Shown in pieces: positions 8,889-21,600 of a DNA stretch of 64,000 nt. The DNA is from Galaxea fascicularis (taxonomy: Eukaryota; Cnidaria; Anthozoa; Scleractinia; Euphylliidae), in contig OX419345.1 in assembly GCA_948470475.1 (NCBI GenBank), positions 8,055,590 through 8,119,589 of the forward strand. The letters are read 5' to 3'. The translations under genes were made by a program, and so were the position numbers. The notes beneath the pieces are model-generated. The model did not search any database. It was given only the letters and a program-made list of their open reading frames with translations, and was not told the DNA's origin. Every line of letters begins with the position of its first letter. The stretch's first letter is position 1.

Positions 8889-11507
8889 TTCTTACTGGTC
8901 GACGGCTCATTTCAAGTTAGTTTTATAAACGTTTTTGGTCGTAATAAAATTTCCGACTATTCTGAATGCGAGATAACATCACATTATTTTGTGAAAGTCC
9001 TGAGCGAAATTAGTCACGCTTTACAGTCACAATGTTTTTGAGCGATTCGGGGTCCGGCATAAAACTTTTGCTTTGTAAGGTGAGATATTCAATCCATCTA
9101 TTTATGCTTTGTGCTACAATTAACTTGACTTTCCAAATATTTTGTTGTTCGAACAGATTAGCTGTTATAGCTACTTGTCCGACCAAATTATATCCTCACA
9201 GAGAAAAATATTTGCAGGCTGGTGGTCTTTGTGTTTTTGTCGAATGTTGACAAAAAGTGTCATACTGATCGTTTAAGCCAAGGGATATAGCCTCTCTAAA
9301 CAAGATCATATTTGCAATCGAGCGTTCACCATGAAAAGCGTGTCTTCAAAAATACTTCATTACGCACCTTCTTAAATCGATCGTATGTTGCTCATAATTC
9401 AAATGCGTTGCTTGCCAGAATTCGGTTTTTTGGCTAGAAAGTCTTTCTCCTGTTTCCTTTTTTTTGCCGATTTTCTTCATTATTCCTTCTTCCATCATAT
9501 TGTGGCAAAAAATTTTCGATTACTACTGTCCCATGTACCGCACAGTGATAAGCTTTATAGTGGCTTTTGCGATATCTCGAAGTTCACTTTCGCTGCTCTG
9601 AAGATTTCAAAGTTCAATTCTCGCAGCTCGTGCTCTTCATCTTATTAACTTTATCTGATCACTGATCCTTAAACAAAATAGACCTTTGTTGAGTTGGAAA
9701 ATCGAAACGAAAAACCGACGCCATGAACATTAAACACGTAAACAATATCTGCAGAGCAAAATACTCCGCCTTTGTACTACACCCTGAAATTTGCAAACGT
9801 TGGACCCGAAGAAGACTAAGGAGACAAAAGCAATACTTACCAGGGGAGGGACCGGGGGAAAGTTTAATGAATAAATTAATCAGAATCGAGTGAGTGAGTG
9901 AACGAATGAGTAATCCTCTGAGTGAGTGAGGGAAATTCAGACCCACAACAAAACCTCATGGCATGATCATGACTACGTCATCCATGAGCTAAAAAAGGGA
10001 CTGAAGGCTAGGATATTTGATTGGGGTGGTAACACAGATGATGTCTTCTTGAAACTATTGGAGGTAATCTCAATTAATATAGTTCAGTTTTTATTAGCAT
10101 TGATTCATACAACGTTTTATAATAACATATATCGTCAAGGAATTGTAAAGAAGGATTTGGTTTGGGTTTTCGTAGCGCAAATGTAGAACATATTGTATCA
10201 ATGCAATTCCTTTATCCTCAAATGTTTTGGCTCCAGAGAAGGTGTCTTTGAATCTCTCAAAAACTGATGATATAAGTAATTTCAGCCAGAATTTGTTACT
10301 CCTGTTGTTCATGCACAGTCAGGTAAAAATTAATCACGATATTTCTGAGTTCGCCAATTATATCTTCAGTTCACCATCGACCGCCTAAGCGATGTTTTCG
10401 AGAACAGTGGTTGTGCTCTCTATGCTTGAAAGAGTGGTATTGGGCATCAATTTTCTATGCAAAACCTTGACGGGCGTGCAAGGAACGAATGGGTTTCATC
10501 TATCTCATCTTTTTTGCTAACACCTTAGCGTAGTTTTCCCTTACTGAGCATAAGGCCTAGAGCTTCTTTATAAGCTGTTGAACACGTTTTGACTACATCC
10601 CTCTCACATGAATTCACCCTTTGCCGTGGCAGGGTTTAGTCTAAATTTCTTTATTTAGAGGTAGTTTAGCTATCTTGATCGAATTCAGTCACATTTTGTT
10701 TAATTTACTTGACATTTTAGAAACTAGTTAAATCATCGAGATGGTCAATCAAATATGCCAGCAATACAAAGGAATGACGTCACATGACATAACTTTGGAC
10801 ATGTGACCATTTTATCTCGTAGGGAAAGTTACAATATGGCGACAAATTATCCCCCTCCCCCCCCCCCAACATACCCACTCTTGGTCCACGGGTTAAAACG
10901 TTATTAGGATTAGTATGCATCACTAACATCCCAAAGTATTGACACATTGCAGTACACGAGGGGATATTTTCCCTCAGCCCCACCACCTGAGTGGTTCCTG
11001 CTACTTCAGGTTCGTATGCACGTGTGGCAGCGCTGAATTTCAGTAATCAAAGTGCCTATAAGCCATTGAGCATAAACCACTCGGGAGTATAAAGTTTTGA
11101 TTCCTTTATTAGAAAACGTTGCTGGAAGCTCCAAAAGAGAGGCGTGACACTTGCATTACATTGTACGCATGACAAGTCTTCGGTGGGATGAAATTAATTG
11201 GAACAGTGCTCTTTAAAACCAAATGTATCGGTAGCGCTTGACCAGTATCCCAGACAAAATTATTAAAACAACTGAGTTTCTCCTCTTTTGTATCTTTCGT
11301 TAGTCTCTTGTAGTCTCTTGATGAAATTTGCTCTGTCATTTAGCCGTTGTCATGATCGTAAAACACCAGAAAACGAGTGCTTAAAAACACGTGCAAATCA
11401 GACATGCGCTGTGCACTTGTAGCTAAACATACATGCGTGAGAGTAACGAGAGAGAGCACTGGGAACGAAAACACAGGTTATCACATAATTCGTGAGCATT
11501 TCCAGAG
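8889..11507. other. Intergenic: no gene seen
   Basis: Only short chance ORFs. A GAGT-rich tetranucleotide tract lies at about 9889-9932 and a C-rich run at about 10850-10868. The segment around 11105-11330 resembles sequence near 43785-43845 and 44445-44510 and may be a diverged dispersed repeat. Confidence 0.45.
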
Positions 11508-11884
11508 TTAGCCTGAGTATCAGGCCCTATCGGGGAAGTGGGCACGAGGGGAAGGAAGAGGAGAAGGGCCTGACACAAAGCCATTGATTCGCTTGTGTCC
11601 AACATCCAGATTCTGGGTGTTACGCTAATTGGTCAAAAGACAATAAGAAACGCCACGTGAGTCAGCCGGAAGTCAAGCTTCCAGCCCAGGGCTTACAGAT
11701 GCCATATTGAAGTTTACTCTCATGACACATGACAGTTACCGGAAGTGATTTTGATTGGCTAATTATAACACGCACTGTGTGGGGGTGGAAGGCTTCTGCG
11801 AAGCTGTTTGTGTCAGGCGTTTCTTCCTTCGCTTTCTCGCTCTTTTTGCCTTCCCCACCCTAGAAACGCCTGACACTCAGGCTA
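11508..11884. mobile_element. Non-autonomous DNA transposon, TAGCCTG family, 8-bp target duplication
   Basis: The ends TAGCCTGAGTATCAGGC and GCCTGACACTCAGGCTA form the inverted repeats. The 8-bp word TTCCAGAG is duplicated exactly at 11500-11507 and 11885-11892. An 8-bp duplication suggests hAT-like mobilisation. Related ends occur at 28213-28344 and, partially, at about 42992. Confidence 0.8.
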
Positions 11885-11892
11885 TTCCAGAG

Positions 11893-14058
11893 CGTAATGC
11901 CTGGCTTTCCTGAACATTTGTTCTCACTGGATTTCTTTTTACTTTAAAGCCTTAAAAGCAGATACTTTTCGATCTTGTTCAATAAAAAATCAAGGACTTT
12001 CAAGGACCCAAAACGAAACTCAAGTACTTTCAAGGCCTTGAAATTCAAGGGTTTTCAAGACGCGTACGAACCCCGTTACTCGCTGCGAAGCGCTGAAGGT
12101 ACCGCTATAACCGGGACATGAGATTTCCATAACAGATTTTCATTCTATTCACATTTAAAGCTTCATACACATATACATAACACTGAAAACTGGAGAAACT
12201 AATACTGTCACAACTACCGTATAATTAACGTTCTGAACAATTACATCGATTAAAGTTAACGGATCCTGTACAACCGAAAAACTTCCAAAAACATAGTGGC
12301 AAACCCAGTTGAAACTTTATTCAGTTTTGACTGAATAAATTGAAATTGACAATAGGCGATAAAAACCTCTGAAATGCTACAAATCATTTTTAGTCTCATT
12401 GCTAAGTAATAGTCAATGCCAAAACGAAAAAGGCAGACATTTTCAACAACCCAACACCATTTCCAGTCATAATAGCCAGAAGGAAGAAATAAGCCCAAGC
12501 GGGATACTCGAGATGCGCGCGGCCTTTCCGCGTCAGACGTGAGAAAGTACTTGTCATTCGTTTACCGCTGATCGATTTATGAGAAAAAAGAAAGACCGTT
12601 TTAGCCTAGAAGGTCAAAACATAAATTGTACATATAATGTATTTACACGGCTGAACGCCTCTTGGCATTCATCTCCGACAAAGCGGTGATCAGATGACTT
12701 TCGCAATCGTGCGTTTTACTGCCCTTCGGACAAACCTGTTTACCGGGTAGTTCTCAAATCTACTTGGTCCGCGTAAACGTGTCTAATCGCGTGCAAAGCT
12801 CCGGACACACTAGCCGGCTTTGTTGTCATCGACACCTTGTTTGGCAGGTTTTCTTTTTCCCGCCCACAGATTTGTTCAGTGTTCGACTGACATCACAGGT
12901 TTACGAAAGTCACAGAAACGCCGCTTTGTATAATTTCAATTGACTTAAATATTGATTATTCAATTCACTATGTACACTGGCAACCTCAAAAGCTACCACC
13001 TGAAATAATTCCGTTACAATCAGTTCTTTAAATACAACTCATTTTATATATTAACATGTAATATTGCACTATAATTTGTGATTTGAACCAAGGAATATTA
13101 GTACTTCATCTTGTTTGATCGAGTGCGCGAGTGTACAATTCTCAAACAGTTAGTCTTTGGGTCGTACCCAGGCGCCGCTTTCCTACACGACCTTTCCGGG
13201 TGGGAACATCCAAAAGGTGTTTGGGTACGAGGAAGTCTGGATTTCAAATTCTCAAACATTATCACAACCAAATATTAATCGCTCACAGGAATGACATAGA
13301 CGCTGAAAATGACTTCAGCTCAAAGGTCAAAGCCTTCTTGAAATTTTTTAACACAGGTATAAAAGCAAAAAGCAAGGCAGTTTAAGAGAAGACATGTTCT
13401 CTGTGTGAAGCACTCAAGCCAAAGTTTACCACTGAACGTGGAGTCCGCTCATAAAACCTGGCAGGTAATAACGTTTTGCGTCTGACTGTTCTGTGAATCG
13501 CTTTGTGACTCGCATCGGGACGATCAAACTAACTTGTTAAATTTATTAACAAGACACAAAAGTTGAATAATCAAATTTGCTAGTGCGCGCTAGCGGCCAA
13601 GCTAAATAGCAAGCTTAGTCGATTTCTCTGTAATTACAGACCGAAAAATTTAGCGCAACCTCTCAGATGAGTTTTTGGCTCAAAAATCTGCCATACTGTT
13701 TGCCGCACCAACAGAATAGTCATTTTACTGCTCACCCTCCAATATCGACACACTGATTCCGACCTAATACACAACTATAAGCCTTCAAAGTTGGCTCTTC
13801 GCAAAAGTAATGGTAAAAAATACACTCTTCAAAGGTAAAATAAAAAAAAGAGAGAGTAAAACCGTTAAGGATGGACATCATCCGAATTCCTTGTATAATC
13901 CATATTTCTCTGTACAAACAAAAGTAAACTATGTACACAAACCACGACCACTAACGTCCAATGAACACGTCGAATTTCAGTGGCCTCAAATGTAATTGAA
14001 ATCGAGAAAAGACTTTCAAAATCCGCAACAAATAACCAGACATACCATAAAAAAAGGC
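11893..14058. other. Intergenic: no gene seen
   Basis: Short repeated words of the form TTCAAGG cluster at about 11990-12060, probably the edge of an old transposon. No recognisable exon was found on either strand. Confidence 0.45.
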
Positions 14059-14492
14059 CGTGTCTAAATGACCGGCAGCCCGGCAGCCCAGCCAAGGTTC
14101 TAAAAACACTAAAAGACTGGCAGTCCGATATTTCCTTGACAAGCTCAGCAGAATTGAGCTAAACTATAACATTTCAGTTCTACAAATGACTGCATTTACA
14201 GACTTAACTATCGAAGTAACCGTTAAGAAAACGCTGTAGTTTTATTAATAAAAACTATCAAAATACAAATTGTCTAGATGACCGGCAGTCGGTCATAATC
14301 TTCAAGCTTAATACAAACGTTCATATCCTCGCAACTCCTAGCCCTAATCCTTAACCTAAAACATCCTTAATCTCCCCGTAGTACCAAGTCTAAAGATAAC
14401 AAGGCCCTTGAAAGGAAACCCAAGTCGGACTGCCCACCATAATGATGATTTAACGCTGGATTCGGAATTTGACCGGCTGCCGGTCATTTAGA
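14059..14492. repeat. Inverted-repeat element with TGTCTAAATGACCGGCAG ends, at the PDE10 3' end
   Basis: TGTCTAAATGACCGGCAGCC at about 14060 recurs in reverse complement at about 14469-14490. A third variant (TGTCTAGATGACCGGCAG) lies near 14273. The PDE10-like gene's likely polyadenylation signal (AATAAA on the minus strand, 14241-14246) falls inside, so the 3'UTR may have been built partly from this element. Confidence 0.6.
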
Positions 14493-14626
14493 CAGCTCGT
14501 AAAAAAAAAAAAAAACTCCAACTATGCGAAGTAAACAAATTTACGTCCGGCAGAATACTAATTATATTCTGAAAGGTAACATATCAATTTGGCATAACAT
14601 ACAACAAACAAATGGCACCAGAAGTT

Positions 14627-15654
14627 TCAATCCGAAGCCTGTTTTTCTTGATCCTCTTCTGACTGTTCTTGGCCATCTTTCTTCGTCACATTTGACTGTT
14701 CCTCAGCCTGTTTATCGTCTCTGTCTTTGCTTTCATCTCCTTGCTTGTCCGACTCCTTCTCTTCCTGACTCTGCGATAAATTACGATGTATATTTAAATC
14801 CCAATCGTTAATGTCACAAGGCTTAAAATATCAAAGGGGGAGTTGCTTGAGTTGTATCTTTCGGAGAGTAAGCAGTTCGTTTTTGAGAGACCCCGTAGCT
14901 TTCCAGATGCGGCCAACACGATTTGAGAACAAAACAATAGATGATACAACAAAATCAATACCCCTAACCCTGATAACAAAAGAAGCTACAGGTCATAGGG
15001 ACCAATGAAAATAGAGGTCTGGAAGAGCTACAGGATTACTCCGTTTTTAAGCCACCACCCACTAGCATCGGGTGAACCGTTGCGAATTTTGGAGTGTAAC
15101 TGAAAGGTGACCAAGCGACTAGAGGAACTTCCTTGTAGTGACTTTAAGCGAATGATACACGGTTTAACATTTGTTGAGCAACAAATGTTGCAGCTGTTGT
15201 GCAACAAATGTTGAACAGTGTATCATGTGATGTTGAACGTTGAAATATGCCGTTCAACACGTTGAAAGTTGTTAACGTTGTTGAACGAAAAGAGCTAGGC
15301 TCTATTCCGTTCAACGAGTTGCCGCAGCAATGTTCAACATTTGTTTATCACGATCAACAAAAGTTGAGCGATGTTGAACCGTGTATCATTCGCTTTAGAT
15401 ATATAGTCCATCCTAAATGTTTAATCAAGCCTTGTTCGATACATTAGAGTAATTCCTTTAAAAGGTACCTTTAATGCTCCCGGTCACTTACCTGTTTTTG
15501 CTCTTCAGTATCGTCCTTACCATTGCTTGTGTTGTTGTCGCTTGCTCCATTTCCGTTTTCTTTCTCATTCCCGGAATCATTCGAGGTCTTATTCATGGCG
15601 TCTAACGCTGCTCTGTTATGCTGAGCCATTCTAGACCACTTCTGTAAATTGGAC
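14627..15654 (-). CDS. PDE10A-like: PDE10-like exons 28-29: C-terminal charged tail
   Basis: Exon 28 begins [11 protein letters not shown], the end of the catalytic domain, then turns into an Asn/Ser/Gly/Asp-rich tail. Exon 29 (48 codons including the stop) is almost entirely Glu, Lys, Asp, Gln and Ser. The stop TGA is at 14627-14629. AATAAA on the minus strand at 14241-14246 is the likely polyadenylation signal, about 380 bp downstream. The roughly 90-residue charged, disordered tail has no counterpart I recall in vertebrate PDE10A. Confidence 0.85.
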
Positions 15655-18600
15655 CTTTGTATGCCACAAAAAAGGTGATTAGTCTTAAAAGAAAACGTTT
15701 TTACAAGGATAAGATTCTCGTAACACAGAACATCGGTGCGACACAGAAGATAGCGACACACTCTGTTTAGAAAGACTACAATCGTCGCCTTATCCTAAAC
15801 AAGGTACACACAACTGTTGCGAAGAAGTGGGGATGGGAAAGAATGACAGCAAAACCCGTTGACGGCAAAATCTTTCCCGGAAGAATAGTAACACCCAACA
15901 TACCCTATTATCTGATAAGGTAACACATTATGCCAAGTAATGGGGAGCTTAACTAACGACGACGACGACGGCAACGAGAACGCCACAAAACAATGGGCTT
16001 ATTGAGCAAAAACAATACTCTGCACGTACATTTCTTCACCGTCCTCTGCAAAATAACAGCGCGATATGACCAAATGTTAGGTTTTCTCGAGAACGTGAGC
16101 GCATGAGGGCAAGTTTTTCTTTCGTTTTCTTTGCTTTAACACCGTTCACAGTAATTTAGGCCCTGGACAATTCGCCAGCATTTTTGACCTTAAACAAATT
16201 GGAATAATCGCGAAAGAGTTACAAAAACGAGAAGTTGTATTTTGAAATGATGTTCTCGTTGCCGTCGTCGTCGTTGCTTAAGCTCCCTAATATATGCTAG
16301 AGCAGTTTCCAATAGGCCATATTCGTATTCTCGGTATTGACCTGGATCTAGCATGAAGTGGAGGCTCTTGCGGGGGAATCTTTTCATATGTAAATGTATT
16401 CCCCCGCAAGAGCCTCTACTTCATGCTAGATCCAGTTCAATACCAAGAATACGAATATGGCCTATTGAGTGTCGAAAGTAATTCGTGTTTGCTTTGGTTT
16501 TGCTTCACTTCGCTCTGTGATTGGTTGACATGCCTCACGCCTCATTCTCAGCCAATCAATAAGAAGCAAAACCAAAGCCAATCGCGAGGTGCTCCCGCGC
16601 ATTTTCCCGCCCTTGGCGCCGACTGCATGTAATTCTTCAAGTTCTGATTGGCTCACTGAGCTGTCTTGGCCTCTTGTGATTGGTCGGGGTAATTGCTTCG
16701 GTTTTGGTTTTACGACACTCAACTGAAAACTGTTCTAACTCCAAAGAGAACAGTTAGGCCCGATTCAGACGCCGTACTTTTCATGAGCCGAATCTAATTC
16801 CCAGAATTAAGTACCGAGCGCGGTCGTCCGATTTTGTTATCACTTGCATGATTACAGGCCGAATTGGACTCCACTCAGTCGTATTAGCATTACAAAAGAA
16901 ACCAACATTTGCCTGAATAGTTGGCTGCCGACTTGATAGCCTGCGTGTGTGCTGAATTCTTTTAAAGTTTTGCAAACCCCATTTCTTTTCTCTTTTTTAT
17001 GCAAAATAGGCGAGAGCTTCAACTACAGTCACAGCTAGCCAGTAAAGATTACTAAACCAAGCACAGTGACGGTTAATTTATAGTACTAGTATTTCACAGA
17101 ACGGTTTTCAATTAAGTGTCGTAAATCCAAAACCAAAGCAATTACTGTGACCAATCACAAAAGAGACTGACAGCTCAGTGAACCAATCAGAATTTGAAGT
17201 AACTACATGCAACCTGCGCCGAGCGCGGGAAAATACGCGCATGCAACTCGCGCTTGGGTTTGGTTTGGCTTCTCATTGGTTGATAAAGGGCGAGTTTTGC
17301 CAACCAATCACAGAACAAAGTAAAGCAGACGCAAATTACCATCGATGATCAATTGAAAACCAACAAACACTTACTGAGATCCTTCTACAAGAGGCTTTGT
17401 CTCAGGAATGCACTTCTGTAGGAGCTCGTAACACGGCAGACAAATCCCCACCAGAAAACCAACCTAACAAAAAACAACCATGTAAAATGATTAAAAATAA
17501 AAACAGCCACTATGAACGAAGGTATTATAATGCCTTCACATGGCAAACTAAATTTACGAACTCCTGTTGATCAACACAATTTAGCGTGTGTCAATGGGGC
17601 ACTGTACGAACGCTTACTCTCAAATAAAACAAACGCGATACCAACATTAAGGAACCAAGAATTGTTTTGAGAGAGCGGGATGGCTGGTTGATGTGCGGAC
17701 GTTTTTCCGGTAGAACAAAATCAACGGTGAACTATAAGCTGTAACTCGTTAAAACAAATTGAAGAGACTTCCTACTATTACACTGTCATCAAGTTACCTA
17801 AAATAAGTAGAACAACTTTCACTCTAAACGGAAAAAAACATGTGAGAAGACTGTATTCTCACTAACCTGGTGTGCAGGTAACTCGTGAGCTGTGTTACGG
17901 TCCTTCATTGCTATGGGCGTTTTTCCTTGGGCCTTCTCAAGGTCACCCTACAAACACCAACAGAATTTAGTTACAACTTATGCGGATTTCGACAACAGCA
18001 ACAACCTCATACTTTCGCTATTCCATCATTTGACAAATTTAAATTGTTTTCGTTACTCTCACCTCTGCGTAAAATTCTTGGTAGATGACTTTTACAATTT
18101 CCAGTTGGATTTCCCAGGGTTTTGTGCAGGCAGACAAGTCACAAGCAGTCATGCAAATAGCTCTTAACAATTTCCTGGAAAACACAACTAATAAATAAAA
18201 AGAATAATGGACCGCCGGAGAAAGGGCGTCTACTCTCGCAGGAGGAGGATTCGCCGGTGAGCCTTACTAAGAACAAGAAAGCGTTATTCGAATGTTGAAA
18301 TGCGAGATGGTAAGCAAGAAGCATTCGTGTGCCATGTGAAGTTTAAGAGTTATTGCGCACTTTCTTAACAAGCAAACTCTAAAATCAAGGTACGTGTTGT
18401 ATCGGTCGCCGACCTCAGCTGGAAGACCTCAGTCAGTTACCTTAGCAGAGCCTATAGGCATCTATTTATAACCCCGCACATATCTGATAATGAGCGATGG
18501 CCGTGTAAAACAGTTTAGATAAGAACATTGTCATTTTGCATGAAAGACCCCAGTTTCTTCCTAAGCCGGGTTTCCCGAATTCTGTTAGAGCGGTTTTCAG

Positions 18601-21600
18601 TTGAATGTCTAAAGTAAAGTACGTTTGCTTTGGTTTTGCATTGCTTCGTTCTGTGATTGGCCAGCAAAACTCAACCAATGAGAAGCAAAACCAAAACCAA
18701 TCACGACTTGCAAGCGCGCATTTTCCCGCGCTATATGCCGGTCACATTAATTGCTTCGAATTCTGATTGGCTCATTGCGGCTGTTCTGTGATTGGTGAGA
18801 GTAACTGCTTTTGTTTTGCTTTTACGACACTCAATTGAACAGCGCTCTATTCTCCACAAAGGTCAAGTGATGATCGGGATTCTAGTCACAGCAATTGAGA
18901 GCTAACTGAACTGTTCCAGTTATTTACCTGTGCTCCTGGTTCTCCCATGAGAACTGACCCTTATCCACAATGTCCTTGAGTTTGGACTTGTTACCGAAGA
19001 ACAAAGCCAGGTCGGTAGCAAGGATACACTCCTTCATGTAACCTAGCACCGTTTTGTACTCTGCTGGACTCAAGTGTGAGAATATGTTGTGGCCTTCGTG
19101 CTGTTCAGGTGGAAAATAAGTTAAAAGATTAAAACTCAATACAGAATGAGGCGATCACAGTTTGCACAATATTCACAAGGTAAATAGAAGAATTACTATA
19201 CAGGCGCCTAAAACAGACGCACGTCAGTTCATTACAGGGGGACCCCTACGTTTGGGACGTAAGAAAGAGTAAAAACCTTTTCAGCCACGAACGGTTTTAC
19301 TCTCTGCGGAAAAATTACACCTGAGCGTAAGAGACTGAGATCGTGTTAGTTTAGGAATCACTCCGATTATGGAATGAACAGAACAGCCTCCCGCTCACTC
19401 TTATCCCGACACCTGAATAAACAGGTTGAAAGGAAAACTGTTTACTCGAAAATACCGATTTTGCGTTCTTTCGGTAAAAATTTGGCACGAAGATCTTGCG
19501 CGGTCCGCGGAACCTCTGACGTGGTACTGGAAGTCAAGTTCAGACGCTCGGCACTGACTTATGGTGACCTCGGCCAAGAATATTCCGTTTTCGAAATACA
19601 CGCACTTAGGTTTTCATCCTGGAAAATGCCTAAATATAAACTTCGTTCTTAATTGGCAGCACTGAGTAAAAAACTAGAACTTCTACCACACCTTCAATTT
19701 TTATAACAATACAATCGCTGTTGCTTGCGTCTCTTTACCTGAAGGATGGTAATAGTCTGGTTAAAGTGGTGATGTTCCATGGTTGAAGTGCTATACACAG
19801 CTGCTAGTGGTGTCTGCTCGTTCTTCATCCATGAATTGGTGCGACCTCTGTGGTCCAGGTCGTGGCACAGAGAAGCAAAGAACATTGCCAGTGCCTGTGA
19901 AATAACAAAAGAAATTATAATGTTAACATATTTTTCTTGTTTTGGCAATTTTCTGCGCAAACAGTCCCAGTACTTCCCATAAAATCGGGTCAGAAAAATA
20001 GAATCTTCATCAGACTGCTGATGGAGATTTTATTTTTCTCTAAATTGCCGATTGTACCCCTAGATTCTTCAAAGCGATGTGCAATCATCCAGTTCGACTT
20101 CGTAAAACAAATTGAAGAGAGCTTTTAATCCAAAACAAAACGTAGAAGTCACGATACTCGACTGCGGATACTATTGGCGTACTTCTTTGTTCACACCACG
20201 TTTTGACGCATTCCGTGCGTTACCCGTGTGATATCTATATTGATGTCCCTGAAATTATCCTAAAAATGAAATCCTTTTCTATCCAGATCTCATCATAGAT
20301 AGTCTAACATGTATGCAGTTCAGGCTAGTTATTAATAGTTATTCAATCACCTTATAATAGCATAAACACTTTTACTTTTACTCCTTATGTGTAACCATTT
20401 ATTAACTGAAACTTAACTGTAACTTACTTCTTATTTTGAAATCACTATAAAGCTACTGTAACTTCCATCTCCAAGCGCACCGGCCTAGATTAGCCTTTGC
20501 TACCTGTCAGTTTGCTTACATTTGTAAATTGTTTTTCTTTTTGTTTGTAAAAAATGTAACATATTGACTGAAAGACAGGAATAAATGTCTGTATGTATGT
20601 ATCATAGCACAAACGCACTGACAAATGGAATCCGTTTGTTGCACTCTTAATCACTATGTGATGCAACGTACAGCTATCATGTTTTGCCCTTTCTCTCTCA
20701 GGACTGACCAATTGGTAATTTCTCCTTGCAATATCATCACCTTGTCAAGCAGACGGGTGAGGAGAATAAAGAAAAAATCAACTAGTGATAGTATGATTTA
20801 ACACCAAATTCTCAGAACTAACACTAAGCACTGTATGACAGACAATAAGGGGAATCAATATTGTGATCGTGAGAGTGAAAGGGTAAAAAGATTGGACCAT
20901 TTTGAGGCGATCTTAAGTTCACAGTACAAACTGTATAACTCTTACCTCAAGAGCTGTGAACTTGTCATTTCCAGATCGAATTACAAGATACATGGAATGC
21001 GCCACTGCAAACGCATGAGTCCAGTTGTGGTACGGAACATCTCGGTAATTCTTCTTCACGGTCAACACAAACCTCCTGAGTTCGTCTAATCCAAACCTAG
21101 TGGATAAAAAGAAAACTGACTTAAAATTCTGAAGCACTAAATGCGTCACTAGTTGAATAAGAAAATGTGACAAGAGTATGTTGGCGCTCGAGCGGGCTTA
21201 TTTCATTCGTGTCCACGGTTTTTCGAAAGTCCCGAAAAACCATCTATAAAACTGCTATCCACTTACTCATTTTCAGATTCCGTTTAAAAAGAGTGCCTGG
21301 AATCATGAGAAAACGACTTACCCTATTTAGGCTTCAGCGCGCGAGCTATCGAGATCTCGCGCGAGATTTACTTGGGCGCGGGCGCGAGCGAAGCAAGCCG
21401 CAAGAGGGTGGGGGGCGGCTCTCCGAGGGCCTGTTTCTCGGAAGTCTCGAAAATTTGTCGGATCCGAGGAACCATTTCTAAAACGCACGCCAGGTTCGCT
21501 TTGCTTACCACTCGCGCTTTAAATAACCTCAATTGAGAGCTCGCTCACATGCTAATTAGGCTTATTATTTTAAAACTATACTGGTACAGCCTATGAAATA

